64,000 nt of DNA from Cyanodermella asteris (taxonomy: Eukaryota > Ascomycota > Lecanoromycetes > Ostropales > Stictidaceae), in contig UYJD01000001.1 in the NCBI GenBank assembly GCA_900618795.1, positions 993,279 through 1,057,278 on the forward strand, read 5' to 3'. The notes below the pieces were generated by a model. The model saw nothing but the letters and a program-made list of their open reading frames with translations, did no database searches and was not told the DNA's origin. This document shows positions 21,068 to 32,249 of this stretch, piece by piece (the stretch's first letter is position 1; every line of letters starts with the position of its first letter). Made by a program: the position numbers and the translations under genes.

Positions 21068-23071
21068 CTATTGAATAGATGAGTTCTCACCTGCTGCATC
21101 TGCTGGTGCTCCTTGTATGATCACATCCTCAGTCGTGAGTTTTGAGAGCAAGTCTTCGATGGTCTGGCCTTGTGCCACCCCTCGGATATCGAGCCCCATC
21201 TTTTGCAAACACTTCAACATGACCACCACGTTTTGCCTTTGGTGCACCTTCTGCGGTGAGGAACCCTGTTGCTCCTTCTCAGTTCCAAGTATGTCGATGA
21301 GCTTCTTGTATACGTCTTCATCCGCAAGCCTCAGCGAAACCAGCTCAGCGCCTCTTCTCGATTTGGCCAACAGAGCCATCGCGAACCAACCTTCCGAGTG
21401 TACCATCTCTTTCTGCTCATCGTCTTTGCCAGCCAACAGCATAGCGCCAAGAGGCTCAGATGGGTCGAGGTCTCGCGGGAAGAGTCTGAACATTTGCCTC
21501 TTGTCCGCATCCGATGCGTCGTTCGTAGTGTCAACGGAGCTCATGCATCTGAGTACAGCAGCAACCAGACGTCCGACTGCGAGCTTCAACGGATATATGT
21601 TGCTTTCCTTGGATACTAACAGCACCCTCTTCCAGTAGGACGCGGTCGCTTCAACTCCCAGACCACTTTGTTCGTCGACCGGCTCCAGCAGATTCCTCAC
21701 GTTCGCCGGCGTGAGCATGACTCTGGCGGCAGACAGACTGGCGTGCGCACACATCCAAAACGGGCCTTCGACCGAATTCAGCGTCAACAGCATTCCGGGC
21801 CTGGCTTTCAGGATGGCATCCTCTTTCGCCTCGGCCGAGCGGTTCAGGAAACAGTGCTTGAGCAGGTCGAGAGCCGGGGCACGCGTCTGATCTTCGACTG
21901 CGAAATTGATAATGTCGTAGAGTCGCGTTTCCATCTTGGTGTCTTCGAGAAAGTGCGGGTACTTTTCCAGCTTGCTGAGGTTGCCGATGATCAGCATTGC
22001 AAGTTGCATGAGGTACTCGTTGACGCTGCGTGACTCTTTTGTCGGCCATGCTATCCATTGGAGAAGCTGCTGTGGAATAGATCCGTCTAATGAGCTGTAG
22101 GTCGAGGGAAACTCGTCGCGCTCCACGATCATGGATATTGCAACCCACAGATCCTTGTTCGTTCGATCTTTGATGTGTGGGCCACAGATCGGTTCGAAAC
22201 CAGATAGATCCGTTGTTGCAGTCTTGAGGTAGACCCCTCGTGTCTCTTCGCCTTCGCTGTCGACATAGTGTAACTGTATACGGTAGAATAGCTTCAGAAG
22301 TTGAACAAAGCGCAGTTCATCCTTGGCAAATGCGAGTCGTACGCTTTCTTCGTTGAACATCTTCGAAACCACGGGCACCCACGACTCACTGTCATCATCC
22401 GGCAACTCCTCAACATCGTCAAAGGCATCAAAAAACGCGTTCACCAGCCGCACAGCATCAATCTTCGACGCGCTCAAGTCCACCGTCTCGAGATACTCCA
22501 ACAACAAATCCCAGAAGAATCCCGGAACATACTCGTCAGCGCCCTCCGCGCTCTCCGACTTGGTTTCATGTGCCTTCTCCAGCACAGCAAGCAGCGCGTT
22601 CTCGATCTCCGCAAACTGTTCCTTGGCATCATCGTTGTCCCTCGCGTAATTCAACACCGCCGCACACGCTGCACTGGCTTCCGGCGCCCAGCCACCATCA
22701 GATCGAGCTGGCACATCATCCCCGAAGTGTTTCGCAAGAAGCTTGAATTGTCGACTCAGGATCTCTCGACTCTCGGCGGTGTCAGCGCAGACGTTTGCGA
22801 TGATTCGGTAGCTCAAGCGGCGGAGCTCGTGGTCTGAGGGCTGGGTGTGTTTGGTGAGAGTTGTGAGTGCAAGATCAGGGGCACCGGCGTGGGCAAGGGG
22901 AGACCGCCAGGATTCGGTGCGTGCTAGGGTGCCGAGACGGTCGAGGGCTGTGGTGAAAGTTCCAGGCTCGAGGTTGGCGTCGAGGTTCTGAATGAGGGCT
23001 GTGAGATGGTCGGGGTTGGGTGAGCTCTCGCTGAGATGCTCGAGTTGGTTCAATATATCTGGGGACGCCAT
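21068..23071 (-). CDS. Armadillo-repeat protein, SmgGDS (RAP1GDS1)-like
   Basis: A 667-residue single-exon protein, MASPDILNQLEHLSESS at the start. The whole length is alpha-helical with ARM-like motifs: for example RRLSYRIIANVCADTAESRE near residue 90, AACAAVLNYARDN near 135, YLMQLAMLIIGNLSKLEK around 350, and RQNVVVMLKCLQKMG near the C-terminus. In animals SmgGDS binds and chaperones small prenylated GTPases of the Ras and Rho groups. Filamentous fungi have a poorly studied homologue often named GTP-binding protein, and I place this gene there with moderate certainty. No membrane segment or signal peptide. It could instead be another ARM scaffold. Confidence 0.65.
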   Translation of the reverse strand: MASPDILNQLEHLSESSPNPDHLTALIQNLDANLEPGTFTTALDRLGTLARTESWRSPLAHAGAPDLALTTLTKHTQPSDHELRRLSYRIIANVCADTAESREILSRQFKLLAKHFGDDVPARSDGGWAPEASAACAAVLNYARDNDDAKEQFAEIENALLAVLEKAHETKSESAEGADEYVPGFFWDLLLEYLETVDLSASKIDAVRLVNAFFDAFDDVEELPDDDSESWVPVVSKMFNEESVRLAFAKDELRFVQLLKLFYRIQLHYVDSEGEETRGVYLKTATTDLSGFEPICGPHIKDRTNKDLWVAISMIVERDEFPSTYSSLDGSIPQQLLQWIAWPTKESRSVNEYLMQLAMLIIGNLSKLEKYPHFLEDTKMETRLYDIINFAVEDQTRAPALDLLKHCFLNRSAEAKEDAILKARPGMLLTLNSVEGPFWMCAHASLSAARVMLTPANVRNLLEPVDEQSGLGVEATASYWKRVLLVSKESNIYPLKLAVGRLVAAVLRCMSSVDTTNDASDADKRQMFRLFPRDLDPSEPLGAMLLAGKDDEQKEMVHSEGWFAMALLAKSRRGAELVSLRLADEDVYKKLIDILGTEKEQQGSSPQKVHQRQNVVVMLKCLQKMGLDIRGVAQGQTIEDLLSKLTTEDVIIQGAPADAAGENSSIQ

Positions 23072-24660
23072 GTCTGGCGCTCAGTTCGCTATCCTTGACA
23101 GTCAATCACGCGTTGTTGAAAGCCAGGCGAAGGCGCATTATTCAGCCCTGTGGGGCGGCTATGTACGAAAACAATTGTGGGAATACTTGTACCAGTATAC
23201 TACTGACAAATGTGGCGATATTTACGCGAGGTGACAGTTGACCTCTTGTTGCGAGACTTGCAGATGTGCCTGATTGCAAGATAATCGAATGAGTCCCTCC
23301 GTAGCTGCTTGTTGTAATGCTTACACGGATATCACCCTCACCTTTTCCGTACGAGTCGCCGAGACAACTTTCAAAGCATGGACAGCGGATCGAGTATTAT
23401 ACATTCGCTGCCCATTTTTGGTAATAGAGCATCGATTGCCAGAATCTGCGAGCGAGACTCTATACCATTAATTAAGCTGTGCACTGAAGTTCTCGCAGTT
23501 GTGGCTCTTCCTGAATCGAACTTCGACCAGCCTTTTGCCCAATTCAAACTGCTTGTTTCTCGGCGGAGCTGCGATCCGAGAGGCATTCGATCGGAGTGAA
23601 AATCCGAGGCGAGTTTTGGTCGGCTGCTAGATAATCCGATCAAAATCCGCTTTCGTTGCTTTTTGAGCTCGCTCGGCAACATTCAGATTCAAGTCCAGAA
23701 GATGATGAACGATGACCGTATCGTCAAGGCATTGAGTCTGCTTGAAATGGACGCACACCCTGTAGCTGAGACGTTTCATGTGATTTTTGGGCCTCGGACA
23801 GCACGATCGACATGTTGCTCTGGCCTTTCGAGCGGCTTGTCCGTCCAGCCTTATTGCCTCCAAATTTTGTGTTGGCCAGCCAGACTAGGTCGGAAGCAGG
23901 CCGCAGGAAATAAGTTTCATCGCCGACCGAAACTCGAACCCTTCTTATGGCTGGCGCCCAGTAGCATTTGCAAAATTCCTGTTTTTCCGTCCATGTCATC
24001 AAGTCCCTGTGTGATTGTGTTTATCCCGTGACGTCTGAAAGCGCACATACTGCCCGCTATGAGTTCACCAGCACCAGATTCGGAAAATATCGCCTGGGGC
24101 CCGAATGTAGCTCGATCGTCTGCCCAGTGCTTTCAGGTGCCCCAAAAACAAGCAAGACAGCGAGTCGAAGCAATATGCTCTCGCGGTCAATTCAAATCCT
24201 GAAGCGGATGCCGCCACCGACGATGACGACCCACCACCGTGGGAGTAATTTACAGCAGAGCTTCTGATGGCGACCGCGCAGCCGAGCCCGATAGAGTATG
24301 GAGAGACAGTGTCGACGGAGTTCCTTTAAGTAAGTCAAGAACAACAAAACAACATATGATAGCTGTGGCGGACAATGTTAATAGAGTTATAACCGCGGCT
24401 GGAATGGCCGGGCTTGTCGCATATCTCATCGGCATCGAAATGTCCCCTGTCGAGGCACGCAACATGCTGATAACACTGTCTTACACAGACAGTCCGAACA
24501 GAGAGTCAACGTTTTCGAAGCATAGCCGGTGGACTGAATTTGAATTCAAAGCAGAACAACATCGAGTGAGCAGCTGATGCAGACCGCGGTAGTGCTCAAT
24601 GAGTCCTCGATTTCCGCATCAGTCAACAATGTTCATGTATTTTCATGTGTTTCCTGTTCT
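23072..24660. other. Intergenic, no gene recognised
   Basis: It holds the promoter of the ARM gene at the left and the 3' side of the GNAT frame at the right. A small + frame from ATG 24061 (47 codons) and a frame at 24239-24577 have no recognisable features. A B-box-like word at about 23930 on the minus strand has no matching A-box or stems, so no tRNA is called. Confidence 0.5.
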
Positions 24661-25503
24661 TCACAGATATGGCTGAGCAGAAATTTGCAGCTCAAATCGT
24701 GCAAGCATTGTGCTCAAACGCGGTTCATCTACTCGTCCCGCTCCAATGACAGTCACCTGTCTAAATGCACCACGTGGAAAGGGAGCAAAACCATCAATGC
24801 TCTCGTCCCCCGCTGGCACTCTCACTCTAGCTACCACCTCAACGCCTCGTTTGGTGTAGAATATCTCACCCATCTCCGCCCAGGATGTGACCTGAATCCT
24901 CACCTTCGACTGGTTCTCAACACGTTCCGCGTTCGGGAGAGCTGCGTTCTCTTGTTTCTCAGCTGCATTCACCATACCCGCCCAACTTCTTTCTCGTATC
25001 GAGTCTTCAAGGGAGCCCAGAACTGCGCTTGCAGCTCCCTGTTTCATGCACCCTGGCGCTACCGCCATCAGCTTTCCTGTCCAGTCTCTCATCCCGGGGA
25101 TTGACCTCGCCGCCTCCCCATGCCTCATAAACATCGCATTAACACGATTCACCCCGAACTGCATTGCCTCCGTGTTGTCATAGTCACCAGTGGGCATTGG
25201 CTGATAGGCCCCTGTCGCCACCAGACCATACGGTGGAAACTCGTCGACTCTAGGATTGAGTTGAGTGAAGGTCAGGACGAGGAGACGGCCATCCGGCCCG
25301 AGCTCAGAGAGGAGCTATTGTGGAGAGCTCAGTCTATTGTAGCCAGGCGGCGTGTATGCGCAGCCACTCGCGTAGGCAGCGTTAATCAGAGAGATTATGC
25401 TCGGTACCAGCGGACTGAGGGCGATAACATCGCCGGACAGAAACGAAAATGTCGTCGTTCGGCCGTAGATTAGGGGTCCTGATTGAGATTCGGCAGCCTC
25501 CAT
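24661..25503 (-). pseudogene. GNAT-family acetyltransferase interrupted by one amber codon
   Basis: From ATG 25503 to the stop at 24661 one reading frame of 281 codons is open except for a TAG at 25315-25317 (codon 63). Both sides belong to the same protein. Before the stop lies a helix like the GNAT start (SIISLINAAYASG...NRLSSPQ). After it come LLSELGPDGRLLVLTF, then the acetyl-CoA loop region (WTGKLMAVAPGCMKQGAASAVLG followed by LEDSIRERS), then the closing strand IFYTKRGVEVVARVR. GNAT enzymes move an acetyl group from acetyl-CoA to an amine. Either a C-to-T change of a Gln codon killed the gene, or the codon is read through, or a longer intron removes it. I favour a young pseudogene because no good donor lies nearby. 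Confidence 0.55.
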
Positions 25504-26286
25504 TTGATAACTGGCGGTGCCCACTTGTCAAGCTGAAAGAGGTGAGTATAGCTGACCACACGTCGACGAGCGGTCACAGCGCTGTGTACACATGTGTTAC
25601 TCTGCAGGTGAACGCCTAATGAAGATACATTTGAAAGCTTGGCCAGGTCGCCAGCTGGTTCCATATTCGACAGCACTTACAGAGAATCCCCGTCAGTTTG
25701 ATCCAGTGCTCAGAGGCCAGATGATTACCGCACCGAAGCCACATACCATTCCGCTTTTGGCCTTGGCCTCGTAGTAGGTCGCGGCCGGGAGGGACCAGGG
25801 ATGCAGACATTCTGATCAAGCCTTCCTCGGCAGACAGGCGATTGAGACACAGACATGCAGCGCAGCAAATGCTGGTTCATCGTAACTTTTCTATCTGTGT
25901 TATTCATGCCTCTCTCCCCGTGTTAAAGCACGAGCAAGGGCCGAGACTACAAACTGCATTCGATCACCGCATTATTTGAGGGAAACGAAGCACTGATAGA
26001 AGAAGGTTCGTCACGCTCGCTGTAGAAGCATCGGTGACAAGCAAGGGCAGAGGGATATGGAAGAGGCGGGTGTCGGCCGTCAATAATTGTGGACGCGGAC
26101 ACGGCTAGGGAGGTGTAATATAAACGAACACATCGGTAGATATGAGATGGTAATGGTGATGCCGTGGAGCGAGGAATACCGTAAATGCAGGTGAGGATAT
26201 GACGCATCCGCACCGCCGATCAAATCGCCGTCCCACACATCTTGCTTTGTTCATCACATCCGACAGTGTCCCGCCATCCCTCACAT
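25504..26286. other. Intergenic, divergent promoters
   Basis: Between the GNAT frame (minus) and the PLP-homeostasis gene (plus). No gene or repeat is recognised. Confidence 0.6.
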
Positions 26287-27126
26287 ATGGAGTCCACGAA
26301 GCCGCAGCAGGAAGAAGATGAGATGCACATCAATCCCGCGCGGGCTTCTGAGCTCGTCCAATCGCTGGCAACGATTCGCAATGCCGTAGCCAGAGCCAAC
26401 TCTGGCGGGCGCTCTGTCCGGCTCGTTGCTGTGTCAAAACTAAAACCTGCCTCCGACATCCTCTCTTTGGTCAACGCCAAAGAACCACACTTCCATTTCG
26501 GCGAGAACTACGTCCAGGAGCTGCAACACAAAGCGGAGATATTGCCTCGAAGCATACGATGGCACTTCATCGGCGGGCTGCAAACCAACAAGTGCAAGCC
26601 CTTGGCCGAGAGCATCCCTAATTTGTGGTGCGTGGCGTCTGTGGATAGCGTGAAAAAGGCGGATCAATTGGAGAAAGGCCGCGCTGCGCTGTGCGAGAGC
26701 GAAAACGGCAGGGATGTACAAAAGGAAGGTGGTCTGAACATATACGTCCAAGTCAACACGAGCGGCGAAGAGAGCAAATCCGGGGTGGAACCGGGCTCAG
26801 CAATTGTTGATTTGTGCAAGCACATTCGCGAAAAGTGCCCTCATCTCAAACTCGCCGGGCTCATGACAATTGGCGCCATTGCGAGAAGCCAGGCTGGTGG
26901 TGAGAACGAAGACTTCATTGCCCTGCGGGAAGAGAGGGACAAGATCACAACGGCCTTGGGTATTGATGCCTCGGAACTTGAGCTGAGCATGGGCATGAGC
27001 GCGGACTTTGAAGAAGCTATCAAACAGGGCAGCGACGAGGTCAGGGTCGGCAGTCAAATATTTGGAGCGAGACCACCGAAGCAGAGCAAAGAAGCAAAGT
27101 CTGAGGTTGAAGAGGGAAAGAAGTGA
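26287..27126 (+). CDS. PLP homeostasis protein (YggS/PROSC/YBL036C family)
   Basis: A 279-residue single-exon protein. The start was chosen at ATG 26287 (MESTKPQQEEDEM); an in-frame TTG further upstream is not used. It is a fold-type III alanine-racemase-like barrel that binds pyridoxal 5'-phosphate and buffers its level in cytosol and mitochondria. Family landmarks in order: LVAVSKLKPASDI with the PLP-binding Lys, FHFGENYVQELQHKAE, IRWHFIGGLQTNKCK, VQVNTSGEESKSG, LAGLMTIGA, and LSMGMSADFEEAIKQGSDEVRVG with the phosphate-binding Ser/Gly residues near the end. The C-terminal tail is Lys/Glu-rich. Family length is 230-280, so the gene is complete. Confidence 0.95.
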   Translation: MESTKPQQEEDEMHINPARASELVQSLATIRNAVARANSGGRSVRLVAVSKLKPASDILSLVNAKEPHFHFGENYVQELQHKAEILPRSIRWHFIGGLQTNKCKPLAESIPNLWCVASVDSVKKADQLEKGRAALCESENGRDVQKEGGLNIYVQVNTSGEESKSGVEPGSAIVDLCKHIREKCPHLKLAGLMTIGAIARSQAGGENEDFIALREERDKITTALGIDASELELSMGMSADFEEAIKQGSDEVRVGSQIFGARPPKQSKEAKSEVEEGKK

Positions 27127-27834
27127 TCAAGGACAGTCTCTGCATCGATTCGGTTGGAACTTATAAGAAGCGTCGCCATCGTGCCAGAATCCTTCTACCA
27201 GCCCAAGAGTGCGGACATGACGAGGTTCAAGCACACCAGAACTCAGCTGAACGAGTCCGGCTATGGAGTCCACGATGAAGCACCACAGGCGACAGCCAGC
27301 TTGACAATGAGGCTGCGATGCGGTTCTCTAGCACGTTGAAGAGCATCTCTACGAATAACTGCTTACCTTAACCACTTTCGCTCCATCTGGAGTTGAGGCT
27401 GAGCCACTGCATTGTGGAAGGTCTCATTTCACGACTGTGCTCCCACACATGAGGGACTGTTGTTTGGAGCAAGGCCTGTTATTCTCGACAAAGGATGAAC
27501 GAGATCGAATGCGTGGACTGGAGCTGCCAAAATGTCGATTCTTTGTCCGATTCAATACAATAGCGTTGTTGCGGAGTGAAGGTCGAACAACGACCATCAC
27601 ATTGCAAGAGCAGAATGCAATTGTCTGCCCTCACCACTGAATTGTCCTTTTCCTACATAGTTTGCACATCTCCAGCTGTTTCGAGTTCGGTATCGCTCAC
27701 CTCACTCCCACTCTGCACTGCAACTCCATCGATCAACACCTTCTTTTCGCAAGTCGAAAGATCACAGTTGCTGATAGGGCTTATTGGAGTTGCGCCTACT
27801 ATCACTTCGGCCGCCGCCCGGATCAAAACCAAAG
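27127..27834. other. Intergenic
   Basis: Between two + strand genes. It holds the 3' UTR of the PLP gene and the promoter of the next gene. Frames at 27437-27640 and 27653-27892 have no features. Confidence 0.55.
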
Positions 27835-28464
27835 ATGTCCTTCTCCCGCCATTACCATTCGATCTTGTACTTTCGTGGCTGCTCGCACCCAATCATCACA
27901 TGCTCCGGTCTTCTTGACGGCAGCGGGTGTGAGAACGTGCGTGGCTTCGCCGATGTCGTGCCGGCTCCCGGTGATGTCGAGATGTCCTCCATCCGCGAGG
28001 TATGTCCGACATGCCAGCCAAAAAGCGCTCTTTCTCAGGCTCGCGAAATCCCAGCTGCAAAGTTCAATTATGACCGCCCCAGGGAGATTTCCGCATCCCG
28101 CAGCGATAAGTCTGCCTGCGTCGAAGGCGGCGCCAACGGCATGGCCGCTCTTACCAACGGCGAAGGTTACGAGATGGTCGACGAGGATACCCCTTATGCG
28201 TCCGAAAATGGATCTGACGACCAGTTTGACGAGAAACACCCGCTCTCTCTCGGTGACATTTTCGAGCCTTCCTTGACGGAGGAGATCTTGGAGGGCCGCT
28301 ACGTACCCACGGCCTTGCTCGATCACATCGAATGGGATCTTAAGCTGGATCTTACTAAGGAAGAGCGCGCCTCTGTCCAGTTCGATCTCGAGAAGGCCAT
28401 GGCGGAGTTTATGTCGAAGGCCAACGTGAACCCGGAACAGAAAGCAGAGATAGTCTTTTTCTAA
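27835..28464 (+). CDS. Hypothetical protein, Cys pairs at N-terminus, helical acidic C-terminus
   Basis: A 209-residue single-exon frame from ATG 27835 (MSFSRHYHSILYFRGC). The N-terminal 60 residues hold five cysteines and several His, including GCSHPIITC and a CPTC pair, which could bind zinc. A middle part is polar and acidic (YEMVDEDTPYASENGSDDQFDE). The C-terminal 70 residues (LGDIFEPSLTEEILEGRY onward) form likely helices rich in Glu and Lys. I do not recognise a named family. Coding quality is supported by an orderly composition, a good ATG and a clean stop. The role is unknown. Confidence 0.6.
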   Translation: MSFSRHYHSILYFRGCSHPIITCSGLLDGSGCENVRGFADVVPAPGDVEMSSIREVCPTCQPKSALSQAREIPAAKFNYDRPREISASRSDKSACVEGGANGMAALTNGEGYEMVDEDTPYASENGSDDQFDEKHPLSLGDIFEPSLTEEILEGRYVPTALLDHIEWDLKLDLTKEERASVQFDLEKAMAEFMSKANVNPEQKAEIVFF

Positions 28465-29357
28465 AACGTCGAGGCAAAGCCCGGTATCGATGATACCAGG
28501 AGGGAAAACAGAGAAGGAAGAGTGGTGTGAACAGGTGCGCTCGCGCGTTAGCGTGCCATTTGAAGATATGAAGATGGACTAAAGAGAAACTACATTTCCA
28601 TCAGCATTAATATTCGAATGTCGTTACTCGAAATTAGATCAGACCAACTCCACCTACACATATGAAGATTTTGACATGCGCGAAAATGGAACACTGAATT
28701 TTAGACTCGATGGTCCGTAGAGAAACGTGCGCCTTCGAGGCATGCGCCTGGCTGAAAGGAAGGCGGTTGCAACCAACGGGGATCGCGCTCCCGAAGCTCA
28801 AGCGGCCCAACCTCTCAAGGCACGAACGTGACGCAATACTAAACGTCCCTCAAGCACTGAACTGGCCACCACAAAGTCCGATGCAGCAGAACACAGCATT
28901 TCAAATCGGACCCACGCCCCTCATCGCAATGTGCCGTGAAGTTGGCTTGTCCCATGCCGTGAAACCCACTCGGTCGCATCGACAGTCCGCATATAATTGC
29001 CAACAAAGGGGACACTCTCAACGTTTTCAAGAAATCACATGTTCGCTGTCAATAATTACTTACTTAGTGATAGCGATTGCGCACGGCCAACGAAGCTCGC
29101 GATGCATGTGCCCACTGCATGGTTCGGGATGTTGGTGTGGAGTTCTTCCCCACTTTTGTTGACTCACAGGCTGGGGTTTATCGGTCGCATAAAGCAAACA
29201 GTGTTAGGAACCGTGCTGAGCCGATCCGACTTCGGAGAGATGGTGTGCGAGTCGAGATAGCTTGAATATATGTTGGGTGTATTGTTTCTTGAATGCTTCA
29301 TGAGCTTGCTCCTCGGAGCTGCTACGGTCAAACCAACTTGAATTAACGCGGAGAACC
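28465..29357. other. Intergenic
   Basis: Between two + strand genes. A 150-codon frame at 28710-29162 has no motif and odd composition, so it is not called. The promoter of the MFS gene lies at the right end. Confidence 0.55.
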
Positions 29358-30976
29358 ATGTCGGTTCAGATGGCGATTCATGGAGATTTTGTGGCGAGCA
29401 GTGCACGCAACCATTGCCATGAAAATGACGTGCAGACTTTACGTGTTGCTTCTGAAAGAGGACATAACGGACGGCGTGTCTCGGTGAGCTCGGGGGCCAA
29501 TGTTGAGATGAGCAATGCTCCCTCACGACGAGGGACGACGCAGGCGAACACCCCACACGTAGGCGAATTCGAATTGCAGACGTTGCAAGCGAGTGGCGCT
29601 ACGAGTGTACAAGACGAAGCCGTCTCAGACGACGACAGGATCATCACAAGCCCTGAGGATGGCATTGTGCAACATGAGGCTCTTCCACCAGCTGATGGAG
29701 GAAGACAAGCGTACCTCGTTCTCGCGGCGGCATTCATCCTCGAAGGCTTGGTCTGGGGTGAGTCGATCTCCTGGTGGCGGTCGGCTTGAATGGCGACTGA
29801 TCGAACTATCGTCTAGGCTTTCCATTTGCTTTCGGCGTGTTCCAGGAAGCCTATGCCACAGACCCTCTGTTCTCGCAAGATGAATCCAGCATTGCTGCGA
29901 TTGGCACCACAGTCACGGGCATCATGTATCTGTCTGCACCGCTATGCTATGCCGTCCTGCGGCGATTCCCAGCATGGTGGAAGCCGGTCTCGATCATCGG
30001 GTTCATTCTTCTCACGGCCGGTTTGATTGCGGCCAGCTTCACGAACACCACTTCGCAGCTGCTTGCCACCCAGGGCGTGATGTACGCCGTCGGAGGCTCG
30101 CTGCATTACTTCCCAGTCTTCAACTACCTCGATGAATGGTGGGTGGCTCGCAAAGGGTTCGCGTACGGCGTGGTCTGGGCTGGGGGAGGAACCACTGGAG
30201 TTGCTGCTCCACTAGTCCTTCGCTGGATCATCACGACATATGGCTTCAGGACCGCACTTCGGACGTGGGCGATTGTGTCGTTCGTGTTGACCGTCCCTGC
30301 GCTGTTTGGGCTGAAAGGTCGTCTACCCGCTCAGCATGCTAGCATGGGCCGACAGAAGGTCGACTTCGGATTCCTGAAGAGCAGCGCCTTTTGGATCCTG
30401 CAGATTGGGAACATGGCACAAGGTCTGGGCTACTTCATGCCAAGTCTGTACCTGCCATCCTTTGCTCGCACTGTCGGCCTTTCTGCGCTCCTGGGTACGA
30501 TTGCCGTCTCGTTGATGAATGCGGCCAACATCGCTGGAGCGACAATAGCTGGGATCATGGCCGACAGATTCCACGTCACGACTGCGATCAATTTCTGTGC
30601 CATCGGGACTGTCACTGCTGTGTTCTTGTTCTGGTCTTTCGCGGTGTATACGCCGGTCCTCTTTCTCTTTGCCATCCTATATGGCATGTTCGCGGGCGGT
30701 TTTGCGTCAACCTGGCCTTGCATTGCTGATCCGATCCGACAAAAGTACCCGGCGACGGACACTGGGATGATTGTCAGCTGTTTCGCGATGGGCAAAGGCG
30801 TTGCCAGCATTGTAAGCGGTCCGATTAGCGGAGCACTCGTCAGAAGTGATGTTTGGAGGAGCGACGGTGCCTCCTATGCCTTCGGTAGTGGATACGGCTA
30901 CCTGATCGTCTTCTCGGGGGTGACGGCTGCAATGAACTTGGTCGGATGGTGCGGGAAGAAGTGCGGGCTCGTTTGA
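29358..30976 (+). CDS. MFS transporter, monocarboxylate-porter family
   Basis: Two exons: 29358-29757 and 29817-30976, 519 residues. The 59-base intron starts gtgagt and ends gtctag. Splicing joins EGLVWG to FPFAFGVFQEAY, the typical first helix of fungal MCT-type carriers. A roughly 115-residue polar cytosolic N-terminus precedes twelve membrane helices. Family signs are GGSLHYFPVFNYLDEWWVARKG and YGVVWAGGGTTGV in the first half, a short central loop, and FAGGFASTWPCIADPIRQKYP in the second. These proteins move monocarboxylates, riboflavin or related small acids. Substrate is unknown. It flanks a stretch of decayed metabolic genes. Confidence 0.9.
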
Positions 30977-32249
30977 AGTCGTGGAAAAGATCCTCCCGTT
31001 GCCTCGCTTCCTAACAATACTCAGGTGCACCGCCAAAGTAGTAAGTGACCAATCAGGTAATGCGCACGAAAGCGGCCCGGTAGTCCGCGGTACTTGGACT
31101 TTTGCCCTGTTCCCACCAGAATCACAAGTACCTCGCCAGGACTGGTTCACGGACCTTCGGGGCCGTCGTCCGTCCGACGTTGATCAGCAGTACCTCTGCA
31201 GCCAAATCACTATGGCAGTATCATGCACAGGTTTTTTGGGTACAGTATTGATTGATTATTCTGATTTCTCGAATCCTGGCAGAGGTTTTGTTTGCCAAGA
31301 ATTCCTCAGGCACACGCTAGTCCCAATTCGATACTTGAAGATGACACGCAAACACCAGACTATCAACCGCGCAGTTCGATAGGCAGGTACTTGACCCCTT
31401 AGCTGATTAGTCACTTACTACTTGGGCGGTGCACCTGAGAATTCCTGTCTCCACGACTCGTCATGGACTGGTCTAGAATCTGCGACCAACCGACGTTCAA
31501 GCTTCCGGATGTGTTCGGTCTTGTCTACAATATCGTCGTGGGCCAAACGCCCGTCGGTTGACCGAGCATGACTGTCCCAAGCGCCCCAGAGAGGAGATCT
31601 CGAGGACGACCAATTTGAGCAGGCCTCCAATGTCTGTCCATGATGTTCTGTCAGCATTTAAGCCAGCACAAATCCGCCTGAACTGGCTGCGTATTCGGAG
31701 CTCTAGCCGCGGCATTGATCCGGGCACCGAAACGCATCATAGAATTTAGCAACCCATCTTGGCCCACTCACCCGATCAAGGCTCGTTCGTAGATATCAAG
31801 TTGAGTAGACCTGCTGAGTTTGCAACAATTGATGGTGGTTGCGAAATGACAAAGTGACATCCAGCTAGCACGTTTGCGATGCGCTAGTATACTACTAAGT
31901 ACTAGGCGCCCTCCGAGGTCCCAGCGACGTCAACCGTAGTACAACCTTGGCCTACTCACTTTCCCAACTGAACGATAAATCGTATCACGAGCCACTGCGG
32001 ATTATATCGGAACACCCCACTTGATGCCTCTATGCAGCCGTTGATTGGCTCGGCCGCCCTGACCGGATCAAAGCCGTTGCGTCCGTGATTGATAATGCAA
32101 GCTGAGACTACGACGATAGGGCCACAGTCAGGCCACGAAGTGAGACATTTTGAGATCGTATAACAAACGGTCAAGGAAGATCCTTCGAAGAGGTGTTTTA
32201 TTTGACATCAGGTCCGAAATTGTTGGTGCGCTCTTTTGTACTCCACATT
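30977..32249. other. Intergenic, no gene recognised
   Basis: 3' regions of the MFS gene and of the minus-strand zinc-finger gene. A minus frame at 31418-31657 contains a helix-like stretch (DIVDKTEHIRKLERRL) that could be a relic of a regulator, but nothing around it supports this. AT content is somewhat raised near 31850-31960. Confidence 0.5.

Noticed and set aside
23900-23950. B-box-like word ggttcgag on the minus strand, possible tRNA
   Set aside because: T-arm stem does not pair and no A-box or acceptor stem is found upstream.
25247-25405. Possible 159-base intron removing the amber codon in the GNAT frame
   Set aside because: The donor gtaccg is weak and the intron would delete conserved-looking residues on both sides; kept only as an alternative.
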